Assembly (NCBI GenBank): GCA_032690845.1 | Contig: CM064430.1 | Location: 8,356,949 to 8,420,948, forward strand | Length of the DNA: 64,000 nt | Origin: Eleusine coracana subsp. coracana | Lineage: Eukaryota > Streptophyta > Magnoliopsida > Poales > Poaceae | Reading direction: 5' to 3' | In this document: positions 10,876-23,496 of the stretch, one piece after another | How the letters are laid out: each line of letters starts with the position of its first letter | How positions within the stretch are numbered: the stretch's first letter is position 1 | Position numbers and translations under genes: made by a program | The notes under the pieces: model-generated | Databases searched by the model: none | The model's input: only the letters and a program-made list of their open reading frames with translations | Told to the model about the DNA's origin: nothing

Positions 10876-11934
10876 AAAGAGATAAAAAAAATATGGAAAT
10901 ATAAGGTCTATACAACTATATTAACAAATATCTCTAGTATAAAATGAACTCTATGATTCACTTCAGAACACTCTTAAAAATGGTCTTACATGTAGAGTTC
11001 GCAACAAGAGTTCTTTCTATGTTGTACATATGAACTGGTGTTTATTATAGCATGACAGTCATTGTTGTCCTCCATGTTGGTAACGGGGACATATGTAGAA
11101 CGTTACATATACACAAACTTAAGTAATTTTACTTTGGTGAAGGCAAGAATAATAGTGTTTTCTTAATTTTCTGATTCTTCATTCTATATTATTCTTGACC
11201 ATACTTGTCACCCTCTAATAGAGCCTCTAAATCGTTGTGACATTCAGTGGCAAAGACCTTCACATGACCTTGAAGATGGTGGTCACTGCTGCTTGCGTCA
11301 AGTGCTTGGGTTGTGCATGTATAGTGTATAGTATATTATAATTTTGTTTATAGCAGATTCAGTGGCAACTGGAATTCCACCTCTTCTTGTCATGATTCAT
11401 CTAATTATTCGCTTAACATGTGGATGTGCAACCCCTTCGTGCATGGTCAACAGTTTGATCGATCTTTGTAGCTAATGATGGCAGAAACTTCCTATTCCAT
11501 CTATTATGTTATATTTGACCAAGAAATAGAGTCACCATGTTCGCTCTCAGAGCATAGAAATTAATGTATTAATCAAAGAAAAAATACCCACTACTATAGT
11601 TATAAAAATATTACTCATTATTGCCATTATATAAAAATATTAGCCCAGAATATCCTTATACATAGTTTTAAAATTCCCCACAACCGCCATCTATTATTAA
11701 TTTAAAAAAACCTTATATGTATTCTATATTTTACAAATCGTGATATACCCACCATTATATGTCATCATTGCCAAAACATTGCATATGTCGAAAACTGAAC
11801 TTTTGTCTAGTTGAACCCATCAACCACTAACACCGCTTCTCAAGTCAAAGCCTTGCCAGCTTCAAGGTGAGATTTGTTTTCTTCCACTCATTGTTCGATC
11901 CCAAGTTGAGAGAGAGAGAGAGAGGCCGCACACA
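10876..11934. other. Intergenic AT-rich sequence
   Basis: No gene, RNA or terminal repeats were recognised. A (GA)n tract occurs just before the MADS pseudogene (11908-11923). It is probably upstream DNA of the MADS locus plus old, decayed repeats. Confidence 0.4.
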
Positions 11935-12472
11935 ATGTATGCTTTCATAAGTAGGCAAAAGGTCAAGATCTAGCGTATCGAGCATAAGGCCGCACACAAT
12001 GTATGCTTCTTGAAGCGCCGCCAAGGCTTGTTCAAGAAGACAACCAAGCTCTCCTTCCTATGCGGTGTAATGGTTGGTGGTGTTGTCTTCTCCCCTGCTC
12101 GTAGGCCTTTCTCTATAGGATCTTCATTTGTTGCATTGATGTTGTGATTGAGCGTTTCCTCAACTATTTTGGAAAATCATAGTAGCTCTACTATTGATAA
12201 TGGAATCTAAAATATTAGTGGAGTGGAAAACACAGTGATTTTACAGTATTAAGAGTTGGAAGAATCCGTTGAGGTTGAGAAGATACAGGAGAACTGGAGC
12301 AAATAGAGAGGAAGTATATTGTGGATCCCTGATCCATTTCAGGGCTGGTGATATTTGTGGATTAGGGCCTGATGAGTTGGCAAAGAACTGTGACAAGGTT
12401 GGAGCAATAGGAAAGTTTCTCAAGGAAGTGATCAATCAAGTGTGCCATGATGGAGCAGGCAACAAGGATTGA
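11935..12472 (+). pseudogene. Type I (M-alpha-like) MADS-box pseudogene
   Basis: Frame 1 from the ATG at 11935 gives a MADS domain: KVKI, stop (TAG 11971), then RIEHKAAHNVCF, KRRQGLFKK, TKLSFLCG, VVFSPARRPFSIGS. This matches the AGL62/AGL29-type signature, including the SPxxxPFS end of the MADS box. A TGA follows about 45 codons later, and IERFLNYF, the normal next motif, sits in another frame, so there is also a frameshift. Further down (12300-12440) the stretch AGDICGLGPDELAKN resembles the conserved W-ADI-GLG-DEL motif of M-alpha C-termini. A short duplication, GGCCGCACACAATGTATGCT, is seen at 11924 and 11987, the first copy providing the false ATG. At least two stops and a frameshift make it non-functional. 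Confidence 0.75.
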
Positions 12473-13866
12473 TGTTTATGACTTATTTGTTATGGGTGTC
12501 CAAGAGGTTGCTGGTTTAATGGACTGCTGCAAGGATTCCTCTGACGGGTAATGCAGTAAGAACTATTACAATCAAGCATGTGTATGTGTTGATTATATAT
12601 ATTCAACAAATAAACATTACAATATGTAACTACCACTAGAAGTGTATATTTGGATGTATGTTAACAAGATATATCTAGGGACTTCATGTCTAGACAACTC
12701 TAGGAGTTTACCCTATAAAGTTTCATTTGTGTTAGACTTTGCATACAAAAGTACTAGTGGTAATGTTGGTTTCATAATCATACATCAGTGTATGGTTTCA
12801 TAATCATACAAAAGTACTATTTATCACCCGTTTAGTCAGTAATATTGTACAGTTAGAGAAGGGTCCATGGCCTGCCTAAATTCATTCCTTCGTAGTTAAC
12901 GACAGCGCATGCATATTCGGATTCTACACTAACGTGCATCAATCAATATGCTGCAGTTGTACTGCACCGGTGCAATTTACTCAGTGCAACAACTATTCAG
13001 GTGAGGCATATGCAGTTGTTCCTCCGTTATTGTTCCCTCGTTTTATGATATGTTTGATGTGTAGTACTGCGAGATTGTTTATGGCAAATCGCTTTGAATC
13101 GGATTCCATTCCCCAGTCCCCCATGCGCCTTCAGAAGCATAATGTACAGCTCTGATGAGTGGTAGCTGACGCATTCCTTTTTTTTCAAGGGAACTGACTC
13201 ATTCTTTTGGCAATATCTTAATTTGTTCCTTCAATTCAAGCTCAACATCACGACATGGATTCGAGAGAAACAGGCCTCATTATTCTCTTGCCCCCTTGTT
13301 GCTGCTAGCTAGCTGCGTTTCCAAGTCGGCAGAACGAAGAAACACAGTTTGTTGCTTCGTTGTGGTACGCGAAGTATAGGCCCTCTACATCAAGTCATCA
13401 ATAAGTGGTTCAGGTTCAGGTACCCGTCACAAAGCTTTAACCTCCCCAACTGCTCCACCAAATGGGACGCTGCTGACTGTACATGGAAACTAAACACACT
13501 TTCCTCTTCGAAACATGCATGTCTGAAGAAAAAGTCACCGTCCCTTACACTCGGCTATCACAAAGTAGTGCACCTTTATTCGCTGGTTCCTGGATGGAAC
13601 TTAAATAAAGTTTATTTAGATGAAAGAATATGTTCTTCTCCCGTCTCGCTCGCTCATACAAAGTTGCAAAGAAGCCGCAGCACCAGCATCACCACCAGTA
13701 GCAGCCAGCGAATAATGACACGGCTCGGTGGATTCGGCCTCACCCTCCATCGGCTTGCTCGTGATAAAATGTAGGCAAGCTTGTCCTGACCACCTCGAAA
13801 GCAAACAGCTTCGTCTTCCTCCGTCCGTCTACCCAACCAACCACCCACACCTGTCTGGAGGCAGCG
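12473..13866. other. Intergenic region and CYSTM promoter/5' leader
   Basis: Nothing coding was recognised. A TAAATAAAG string at about 13604-13612 is a possible TATA element about 260 bp before the CYSTM ATG, followed by a C/T-rich leader. A tandem CATAATCATACA motif occurs near 12773-12808. The long open frame covering 13349-13774 has no recognisable domain and lies across the promoter. Confidence 0.4.
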
Positions 13867-14238
13867 ATGAGTGATCCGAGGTACGGATACGCGTACCCGG
13901 CACAAGGTTACTACCAGCAGGGGCCGTACCAGGGGCCACCGGTGATGGCACCGCCGCAGTACCAGTACGCCCCGCCGCCGCCGCCGCCGCCGCGGTCGCC
14001 CGGGTTCCTCGAGGGCTGGTACGATGATCTTCTTACTCCATCGTTCGCGTTCGTTTCTTGAGATGGCAGATGATCGGTGTTGATCAAGTTTTACCTCTTT
14101 CTGTTTTCTTACCGTGTGTTTTGTCTTTTTGCTGGGTGTGGATCTGCTCCTATATGATTTCACAGCCTGGCGGCGCTGTGCTGCTGCTGTCTGCTCGATG
14201 AGTGCTGCTGCGATCCCTCCATCATATTCGTCACCTGA
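13867..14238 (+). CDS. CYSTM family protein, two exons, complete
   Basis: Exon 1 (13867-14018) and exon 2 (14166-14238) join across a 147-bp GT-AG intron in phase 2, splitting the TGC codon that begins the Cys-rich segment. The product is 74 aa. It has an N-terminal Tyr/Gln/Pro-rich part (PAQGYYQQGPYQGPPV, then a run of seven Pro) and a C-terminal CYSTM tail, GFLEGCLAALCCCCLLDECC, ending IIFVT. CYSTM proteins are small tail-anchored or palmitoylated membrane-associated proteins linked to stress resistance in plants and yeast. Without splicing, the frame would end LEGW with no Cys tail, so the intron is essential. Start, splice signals, domain order and length all fit the family, so the gene is probably functional. 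It stands alone, with a MADS pseudogene upstream and a MITE downstream. Confidence 0.93.
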
Positions 14239-14807
14239 TCGAATCCAAGGGGAGCGGTTATTACCTGCTCTTGCATCTTGGTGTTACATCATGATTATCG
14301 TACAAAACCGTGTGATTGGCTCGTGCCGGATTATTCTCTCTCGTAAATGTAAGAAAAAAATTAATTAATGTTGCTCTTGCTGTTGCCTAACTGATGCTGT
14401 GCTCGTGTATGTTGTTCAAGTGATAGTAGGAGGCTTCGATCCTATAGTTAGCGACTCCTCGCTATGGTCTTCCAGTGATTTCCGAAACTGGGACTCTTAC
14501 GTGCTGACTGGAATGCTATGTTGGCATTCTCCGGTTACTGGTTCGTTTTCATCATATAATCATCTGGACAATGCCGATAGGTGGGACTGAATTTCGGTTT
14601 ATGTTCCTCGCAAAAAAAAAAAAGAATTTCGGTTTATGAAAGAAAAAAGACATCATAATGCGGCCGTTTTGTGACAAACCCGAATACATCAGTAAAGTTT
14701 CTTCACCAGTCATGAAAATGGGTTTAATGACAAGAGCAGTTTTACTGGTAGTAATAATTAGGGTAGTAATGTAATTGAATATTTGCATTACAATGTCACC
14801 AAGGTTA
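14239..14807. other. CYSTM 3' flank
   Basis: This holds the 3' UTR and spacer. A duplicated GAATTTCGGTTTATG string (14590 and 14623) flanks an A-rich run. No poly(A) signal can be picked with confidence and no other gene is seen. Confidence 0.4.
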
Positions 14808-15568
14808 GAGCAACTCCAAGAGGCTCTCTAAAATCTATTCTAAATTTTCTGATTTTAGCCATTCTCTAAACTAAAATGACCCCTGGAAAACTGTAGTAAT
14901 CCAACAACCTCTCTAAAAACTTTCAATCTCCATATTTAAAACAGCCACGTCATTAATTGGGCCTTTTTTTTGCCTGTGCCATTTTTCTTGTACTCTTGTT
15001 TAAACCAGCAGAACACTTTGGTCCTTGTGACTAGCGATAGTATGTTTTGTACGCTGCCCTTGCCGATCAACCCGTGAAGCAGACGGCTCCACTCCCGTTT
15101 TACTATGCGGGCATATTTGGTTGCTGCCCGAGCAACCGCGTCTGGCTCAGGCAGCGTGCTTAGTCGTCCGATTTCAGACGCCTGAGGGCACGAACCATAC
15201 AGGCCCTGCGTGCGTGACGGAAGAAAATTTCTACGCCTGATCTGCACGAGGGAAGCAGCGAGAAGGTGTCGCTGTTTCGCATCCTTTTAATACTAACGCG
15301 GCCGACAGCGACTAGGACGGAGGCGAGCACGATTGTGCGCGGGGATTTTCACGGCGGAACCAGTAGCCACGCGCGGGAACCTGCTGGCAGGCACGCGGAT
15401 TCGATAGATGGCGAGCGGAGGTGACTCTCCATACGTGGCGAGCGGACTTCTCGGGATGGCGACGACTCTAAAATGCACAGTGATTGTTGGAGCTGGAGGA
15501 TGGTTTTTTGACATGCTAGCCATATTTAGTCCGAAATTAGATTTTTAAGGAATCTCTCGAAGTTGCTC
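14808..15568. mobile_element. PIF/Harbinger-like MITE (TTA target duplication)
   Basis: The left terminus GAGCAACTCCAAGAG (14808) and right terminus CTCTCGAAGTTGCTC (ending 15568) are inverted repeats with two mismatches, flanked on both sides by TTA, the PIF/Harbinger target site. The interior, 760 bp, is non-coding. The MITE at 32357-32617 begins with the same GAGCAACTTC-type terminus. Confidence 0.85.
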
Positions 15569-15571
15569 TTA

Positions 15572-16064
15572 AAATAGAAATTTGATCTGTGCCGCTCTCC
15601 CACATCGTCTGCATCCCGCCGGCGCCGCCCCTCTCGCTGTTGCGGCTGCTCCTCTCGGACACCGCTTTTAATCCTGAATCCATGTGTCCAGCTCCTCTAA
15701 CCCGACATGCCTGGAGTCCTGGACCCTATACGTGAGCTCAAATCATATATAGGGTGTATTCCTACACATGCGACACAGCCTCTAATCACGATCAAGTCAA
15801 CCTTTGCCTTGCCAATCAACGAACCTGCTCCATGATTGTCTTGCCGTGAATCCGTAGTTGATTCCATCGTATTTTATGGTCGGTTTGTAGTGCGAGATGG
15901 AGATACGTACTCATGACGGGCTGGAATAGACACAACAGATTAACTCAGATTTTTTTTACCGAATGAATGTTTTCGCCCAAAGATTAGTTAGTTAATATCG
16001 CCTAGCGTAGTAGCTCTTAATAAAAATAATTACATCTCTGCAATTTTGATTACTGGTGGTAATA
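15572..16064. other. Spacer between MITE and Helitron
   Basis: Mixed-composition sequence with no coding region, RNA or terminal repeat that I can identify. Confidence 0.4.
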
Positions 16065-19000
16065 TCTAAACTAATAAAGAACGAATCCCTATGATCAATT
16101 AGCCCACCAAATATTGTCTATATCCAGTAATCTGGACGCTCGAATTATATTGGGTCCACCCCATTCAATAGTAGGATTTGTAGTTGAAGGAAATTCTTCA
16201 CCTCAATGACACCTTATTAGTTATATGTCATCGATAAAATTTAATCTTTTCACACCTACCTAAAATCTACCCGCTCACACGTACCCGCCCATAATCGTCG
16301 CGTGCCCTTCCAAATTTCTCTCCTCTTTCCTTTGCTCGATTATTTGCCCTTCTACTGCGCTCTACCCTCGCACGATCTGCGCCGCCTCTGTCCTTCGCTC
16401 GCAACTTCTGCCTGCACATTGCTCCATTCGTGAGTCCAAGCAGCAGCAACAGAATCGACGTGCGGCAATCTGGTCGAGGTGGCGGACCCTATCGGGAGGC
16501 GGCTAGGAGGTGAGGACGACCTGACTGGAGTTCCTCGTAGCACGCCATGGCTTCGCCACACACCTAGCTTTGCCTGCCCCAACCTCGCTGTTCCCCATCG
16601 AGGAGCGGCCATGACACAACCAAGAACGCCATGGACGAGTTGGTGCAGCCTCATTCGCACCTGGCGTGGCCCTAGCGAGGTGCAGCCATCAGCCCTGCTG
16701 CATCGGTGAGCAAGAAAAGGGAGCAGGTGGTGGCTGCGGCGGTCTCGACTCTGGTGGCTTCTTCCTCTATCCCCCCACGCCTCCAGCAGGTGTGCCTGAC
16801 GTCTCCCTCACCCAGGACCAAGCCAGCAACACCTCCATGGATAGTGCACCCAAGGTGCTCGATAAAATATCTCAAAGGTCAGATTTCAGTTCGTCTTTTC
16901 TACTTATTCAAATTTGTGTTCGATAGGTAGCATTCGGCTTCCAAATAAGATTTTTTTTTTTTTTTTTTGTCTTACAGACAACTTTTGCCATATTACTGAA
17001 TATACTCACGTAGCATTTTTGAACTTGCGGACACAACTTTTACCATATACATCGTTTGGTTTCCAAACAAGATTTCTTATCTTACGGACACAACTTTTTC
17101 CACATTGTTGATTATATTCATGCAACATCCTTGAACTTGGTTTAACAAAAGCAGTAGAAGATATGCTAGAGCACTTGAGTACAATGAATGGCGTACCTGA
17201 TCAAAAAAACAAAAAAAACAAAATGGAGAGTATGCAAGGGAAAAATATTCTCTTATCTATAACTCTTGATATGTATGTGAATAGGTTAGCAAAAATTAGT
17301 TTGAGGAACCCAGTTGATGATTGGCCTTGATGTTCAAAAGAAGCAATCCAACATGGAAAAACCATACTTCTCTATTATCTGATGATGAAGAGGACGAAAA
17401 ACAGGGTAAGAAAAATGTCTTGGTGGAATATGATCATGCTTCCCCTTTCAGGTATCTGGTCTATTTAGTCAGACTTAGTTAATGTAATTATTTGTTAAGT
17501 AAACTAGATACTCCTTTGATACCTGTGTTAGCTGAGCAAAACCAAAAGAAAAACTTTAGCCACTTATGGTTTTTTCTCTTTCATATATTTTCATAGCAGT
17601 GTGATCTATACATCTATGATTCGTGGTATACTGGTTGGTACTCAGTATAACATGGCTATTATGTCATTTTGGATGCTAAATGTTGAGTTTTTTTTAATTA
17701 TTTCAGGACACGCATTTGCTGGCTGAAGAATTCTTAGGTGTTCTTGAGCATGTATAGTTCTTCTCCGTTTAAAAATCATGCAGCACCATTCATCCCTTGT
17801 GGCTCTTAGCTATGGTACACAAATCACCTTTCTCTAGGTCTGTGCAAGGATTTCTGCATGGCAGCATCATGAAACAACTCTTCGTATGGCAACTGTTGTT
17901 ACAATGGATCTCTTTGTACAATTTATTGTCATGTTATTGGAGCCGCAAGGGATTAGAGGTACTTGTTATTTTTCTTTCTTCTACTTTTAGTGGTTATTGT
18001 CCATCCTTTATTTCAATATTTGTGACAACAGTGAGGGAGTCCAATGAAATATAACAGTTTTTTTAAAAATCAATTGCAAGGAGCTGCCTGCACACGGTCT
18101 AGCAATAAGGAACAACAGTATTTGTAAATGTGTTGCCATCATAGCAATACTATCTTTTTTTTATTTGCTGATTCTCCATCAAGCACAATGAGCTGCTTGC
18201 ACATGGTCTAGGAAATGTTCAGTTAGTACACGGTAGGCACTTGATTTCTCATGTGTAATTTTTATTCGTATATTTTGTGCATCCTTCTCCTTTCCTCATT
18301 TTGAATCTCTAGCTCTTTGCAAACTTGATCCATCACTTTGAGGCATAGAGTTTGCAAGGAGCTTAGTCTCATCAATCCATTCTGGATAAGCACACTTTTA
18401 CATGCTTGCTTATTTCATATGTTCATTTGTTGAATTGAGTCATCTGCTTTTACTTATTTTCTCTTCTTTTATGCTGTCATTCTTTCCTCACGTGTTGTCC
18501 TTACATGTGTCTCATGGCAAATGTTATCACCATAAACAATATGCTTACGTGTACCTATCCTTTTGATTCTCTACCTGTCTAACCTATGCAAGATTAGTTT
18601 TTATTGTTCATCCTTTATCTTGAGTAGATTACAATGAGAATAGCAGTAAGGAAAAAAAATTGAGTACTAAACTAGCTCATTTAGCTTTAGACTTTCAGAA
18701 TTTATAGATGTAATATTTTTCTTTTGTTTGAGATTAGTGGCTAAAGAAAGTTGATCGACTATAACAACAGATTAATTTGTGAATCAATGTAAGCTATATA
18801 GGTAATCTTTCCAAGTTATTTGCTTTTGCTATCAGACATCCATTCTATTTAGTTAGAATCAGTTAGTGTAACTCTTTGATAAATAAACAGACTAGGTATT
18901 CATTTCCATTGACACCGGTTCCAGAAGCTTTCGTAATGTAAGGCAAAACTTGAGCAAGCTCTGCTCTTCAGCAATTTATTGACTGAGCCTGATTTGTAGA

Positions 19001-21822
19001 AGTTTGGTTCATGCTTAGCATTGCATTGTTGTTCTATCATTTTAGTATAAAACCGCTAATGCATTGGATGTTGATTGTTAAGCCCATACAATCTTCTGAT
19101 TGTATAATCATGCATAATTATATATATGCTGAAAATGGTCTACAATATACAACCGGTCAGGGTATTTGCTATGCAACCATTTATCTTCGGATTCTTGAGC
19201 TGGTGTAACTACTGCCTGTTCTAAAGATCATTTCAGTTGTGATTTACATAAAGTTGTCACTGTTAAATCTGAGTTGATGCACATCCTCTCCCTATCTTCT
19301 TGCTCCCATGCGGTGGTCTCTCTCAATCTTGTGGCACATGGCCAATATAGCAGTGGATGAAACAGCGAGCGTCCCCTGATGGATGTTGGTTTACCACTAA
19401 TACTACTCTTATTGGATTGGGAGCTGTTTCTAGAGGCACAATGATGACATTGTTCCCAGATTGATGTTGCCCGAAGTGGACCACCGACTGGATATGGTAT
19501 GTGCCACTTTAATTCCTTTAGTTTTTTTTATTCTTTTCTACTGATCTGTTTCACAATTTATTCATTAATTTAGTTATCTTGATCTCTAAACTACTTGGTC
19601 TTAAGTGTGCCATGACTTCGTTGATGTCTACCACATGCTGTAGTTGATGGTTGGCTTCAATGGCAATGCTACTTCCAAAGGGACTAGACTATCCTTGATA
19701 TATTTTGTACTGGACTGAAATTTGCCTAGCAGCCTTAAATCATTCTAATCTGAATATAACTGTTGATCTATCAAAAATATTTGCATGTTACATAAATCTT
19801 TGTGGAGTTGATATAGGCTGGTTGGAATTGTCATATTTGTTATTCAAAAGTAAAACAATTTCAACTGTACTTTAATAGTAGTTTTCAGTGGTTGTACAGT
19901 TTATTTATCAGTTTTAACTTCCCATCATAAACATATCTGACTATTTATTTATAGTGAGGAATATAATATCTGAAAATGTATAATTCCTGATTATTTTGCT
20001 TAAATACTTGCACTTCTTGCAAATGCTCATATTGAGAGAGAAAAAACTATGTAAAGAAAACTAATAAACATTTCTTGCCTGTTTTTAAGGAGCGCTGCAT
20101 TGACATAGCACTAACAAGGGGCCAGGAAGGATTGATGCAGAATCTCAATCTGCCAGTGTGCTTTATCTTCATAGGATATAAAATTTTGAGGAGCTCGATA
20201 GCATCTACTACTGGAAAAGACCAAGATAACTCAATGAGATGTATTCTTATCCTTTAGTTTCTTTGGGTACAAAAATGTGTAGTTGGCTGCAGGAGACAAG
20301 GTTAGGCTTGTCTGTTCTTTCATTTTGTTCTGTTCATAAAAAATTCGACTCGCACACAGAAACAAGCCATCTCTTTTGTAATTGATTATCTTTAAGCATC
20401 CCTTTTGTATGTTTCTCTCAACAGTTTGAAATAGTGATAGTTCACCACTTTCCTGAGGACCTTTTCCATTGCTAGGATTATTATTTGTTCTTTGTTTGAT
20501 TTTTTGTGTCATTGTAGAAAAAGGAACTGCATAATCTGCTGCTGGACTAGGAGTGGCCATGGAGTTGCTGAGAATTTAAAAATTAGAGTGTCAATGAACC
20601 TCAATTGCTCTGGTAATCGTGTTTAGTGAGAGAGCTATTTCTTGTGATTTATTTTGACATCTTGTGATTTATTTTGACATATCTCTTGTCTGAGTTCTTG
20701 TGCTTTGATAGCTGCTTTATTGCAATACTAGGAAATCAAGTTTGTAGCAGAAAATTTCCCAAGCTTTGGGATTGATTGGACTTCACAATTAAAACTTGGA
20801 AAGTCAATATGGTTGTTCAACTGAGTTTGCTCTATGTAAAACGCGGATGGATTGTTTTTCCTTTATGATGCACTTTCATGCCAAAGTTGATGAAAGATAA
20901 ACTATGAATTCAAGATTTTTCTTGTCTACTTTTTTTCATTGTTGAAATTTATTTTCTTGCATAGTTATTTGAGAACTGACCCTTTTTTCTTTTGTTCAAA
21001 AACTGACAAGATGTATTATCAGTCCAAAAATCGATCTTAAAATGAACTACTTTGATCACCTGCTATTTTGATATTTGACTTCATGTACGTAACTCTGAAT
21101 GCAACACTGATTTTCACGGTTGTTTGTCTGTCAGCATTTAATTAAGTGTGTAATACTTTTTGTTATTCTGCTTTCATTTGAATCTTTATTATGGTTCATT
21201 TGCAAGGCTACAAGTTTTTGAATTTTACTAGCCAATTAAGTTGGTGAGGGCCAATTTACTAGCTATATTTTGTTGTGCGAAGTATTTGGGTTTGCTATTT
21301 AGGTTCACAGTATTTATTGGGCATCCATCTTTTTCAGCACATTGCGATAGTTCAGATATTTACACAAATTGTAGGATTAAGGTGGATTCTAGGAATATTG
21401 ATTGCTAGAGTTTGTTTAAAAATGTAGGGTTACCGTCGATTCTAGGCATATTTGAGGCACAAGGGCACAGATTACTGATGCTACATTGCTAAGCTCATAT
21501 ATGGGAGAACATATATAAGATAAGTTTGGCTCACAACATAAGAGCACATGCTGATTCTTTGATTTGCGGAATATCTTCTTAGGATTAGGGGCAGGACCCT
21601 CACTGAAGAACAAGGTCAATAATTACAATTTCTGAGTAATGAAATCTTGTTTTTTTTCTGAAAAAACAAATCTTCAAGCTCTTGAAATGTACTTGATAGA
21701 CATCTGTTAGTAGTTATTCTTAATTTAGTTTTACTTATGGTTATGATATTATAACGGTTATCTCAGTATTACTTGCGTGAATAAATTTCTGCGCGTGCGT
21801 GCTGCACGGGCATAATAACTAG
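16065..21822 (+). mobile_element. Non-autonomous Helitron, 5.8 kb
   Basis: The 5' end is TCTAAACTAATAAAG preceded by A (16064). The 3' end has a hairpin with CGTGC/GCACG arms (21794-21809), then GGCATAATAACTAG, followed by T (21823). Insertion between A and T, a TC start and a CTAG end after a hairpin are Helitron hallmarks. There is no Rep/helicase. A GC-rich segment at 16300-16860 is probably captured host DNA. The rest is AT-rich with weak internal duplications (for example around 17455-17530 and 18835-18910) and looks intronic. No captured gene can be named. Confidence 0.7.
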
Positions 21823-22082
21823 TGTACCATAAAACTCCACTAATGATAAAATATCATCAACAAACAATGACAAATCTCACAGTGTCACTATATTTTCATT
21901 ATTGATCAACGGATTTGTTGTAGTGTTTTTTTTGTAAAAAATAATATAGTGGTATTACAAGCTAAATATATGTTCCAAAAGTTCAATATATTGTTTAGGG
22001 AATAATTACTTTGGAGCCAATGCAATTATCTCTGAAAGCTTATTTGCCATCATAAAATGCTTCATCCTGTGCATCCCATGTA
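21823..22082. other. Spacer
   Basis: AT-rich sequence between a Helitron 3' end and a MITE; nothing recognised. Confidence 0.4.
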
Positions 22083-22340
22083 GGCTAACTCCAACAATAA
22101 GTGTCGAATTCATTTTTGCATCTCCATTTGCACTGTGCATCACCAAACCAATCTCCAATAGAAGAGGCAAACAAGTAGCCATTTTGCATTGTGAGGAGAA
22201 AGGCGAGGTAAAAATGAATTCTCGCTCTCCTGCTAGGCAAATCCGCAAGGGCGTATAAAAAAATGCCTCTTTTAATCACTGTACATGCGAGGCAAACTGG
22301 ACTTTCCTCACTAAATTGCCTCTTCTTGTTGGAGTCAGCC
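22083..22340. mobile_element. Small MITE with GGCTAACTCCAACAA termini
   Basis: GGCTAACTCCAACAA at 22083 and its inverted copy TTGTTGGAGTCAGCC ending 22340 (one mismatch) bound a 258-bp non-coding element. Flanking triplets are GTA and TTA, so the superfamily (probably PIF/Harbinger) is only suggested. Inner GCCTCTT/GAGGCAA inverted motifs add further self-complementarity. Confidence 0.65.
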
Positions 22341-23496
22341 TTACAACACAATGTAATACATAGGATACGACAGTGAATGGAACTCTTTTTTCATCATGGC
22401 TGAAGCATTGGGAAGTTGAATCCTGCGAGGATAAATGGATTGATCAAAGAAGTGAATGTATTTGGTTTGTTTGCTTCACAACCAACATTTGGGAATCTTG
22501 CCACTTCATCATATTATAGGCATCTTCATAACGAGGGATTCTGTGTATAGGCTTAGAGGTTTGTGAATTGTGCTTCACTAAATTATCTATGTCGGTCTGA
22601 CAAGATAGTGAAGGTTAACTAATTGAAAGTCCACGATGGAATAAAAAGTTGTAGATGGTGCATGTGCCGAAGAGACCGCCCATTGTTGATGAGCTTGTAG
22701 AAAACCGTCAAAGTTGCATGAGAAGCTTATTGTAACCCAATTGTTGATTAATAAAGCTTGGCTTTGCTTTGCAAAAAAAAACATCAAAGACCAATTAATG
22801 TAGGTAGTGAGAGTGTGGCATCTCATAAAAAGTTCTCCATCTATTAGTTCAGAACACTAGAGTAAAAGTAGAAGATTTAATAGCAAATTCCGTAAAATCT
22901 GGGTTTTATGGCCCTAGTCTAACAAAACCCCAATATTTTTGGACCGTGCCATATAATCCTAGATTTTATAGTACTAAAGTTTCACAAAATCCCACGCTTT
23001 TACATAATGGTTCAAATCTCACAGGTGTGCCACATCAACACACGTGGAATGGACAGATACGCCATGTCATGGGATTTTTTTTATGTAAGATTTAATACAT
23101 TATGTTAAAATGTGAGGTTTTGCATATTTTTAGATCACATATCTTCAAACTCACGAACACCTATTTGGCATTTTTGGTATCCAATTTGGATCAGCTTCGT
23201 TGGAGATAGCCTTTACTGATGTAGCAGAATCAGACATATTTCTTCTCTTGAGTACAACATGCTCTATTGATGAATTATATCCCGGACGATGTACGATGTC
23301 ATGGGAGCGGGATGATTGGGCCGCTCTCGTGGGCATATTAGGCCCATGGCCTTTCACACGTGGTGGGCGCAAGGGTGGTCAACCGACGGCTTCTGTCCGC
23401 CCAGGGACGAGGGCCCCCACGCCGCAGTGCCGCACGCCCGATTTCCCAATCAAACCTCTCGCCTCGCTCCGCCGCCGCCGCCGCAGCCGACCAGTC
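22341..23496. other. Upstream region of F-box gene 1
   Basis: This contains the promoter and leader of the F-box gene. The frame of the gene stays open upstream to an ATG at 23200, but that 99-codon extension has no F-box-family similarity and is probably leader. The segment 22880-23100 has paired 'AAAATC...GATTTTA' motifs suggesting an old MITE, without clear ends. Confidence 0.4.

Noticed and set aside
13349..13774. 141-codon open frame upstream of CYSTM
   Set aside because: No domain, biased composition, and it overlaps the probable promoter and leader of the CYSTM gene.
23200..23496. Upstream ATG as the true start of F-box gene 1
   Set aside because: The 99 added residues lack family similarity, and the F-box start at 23497 aligns with copy 3.
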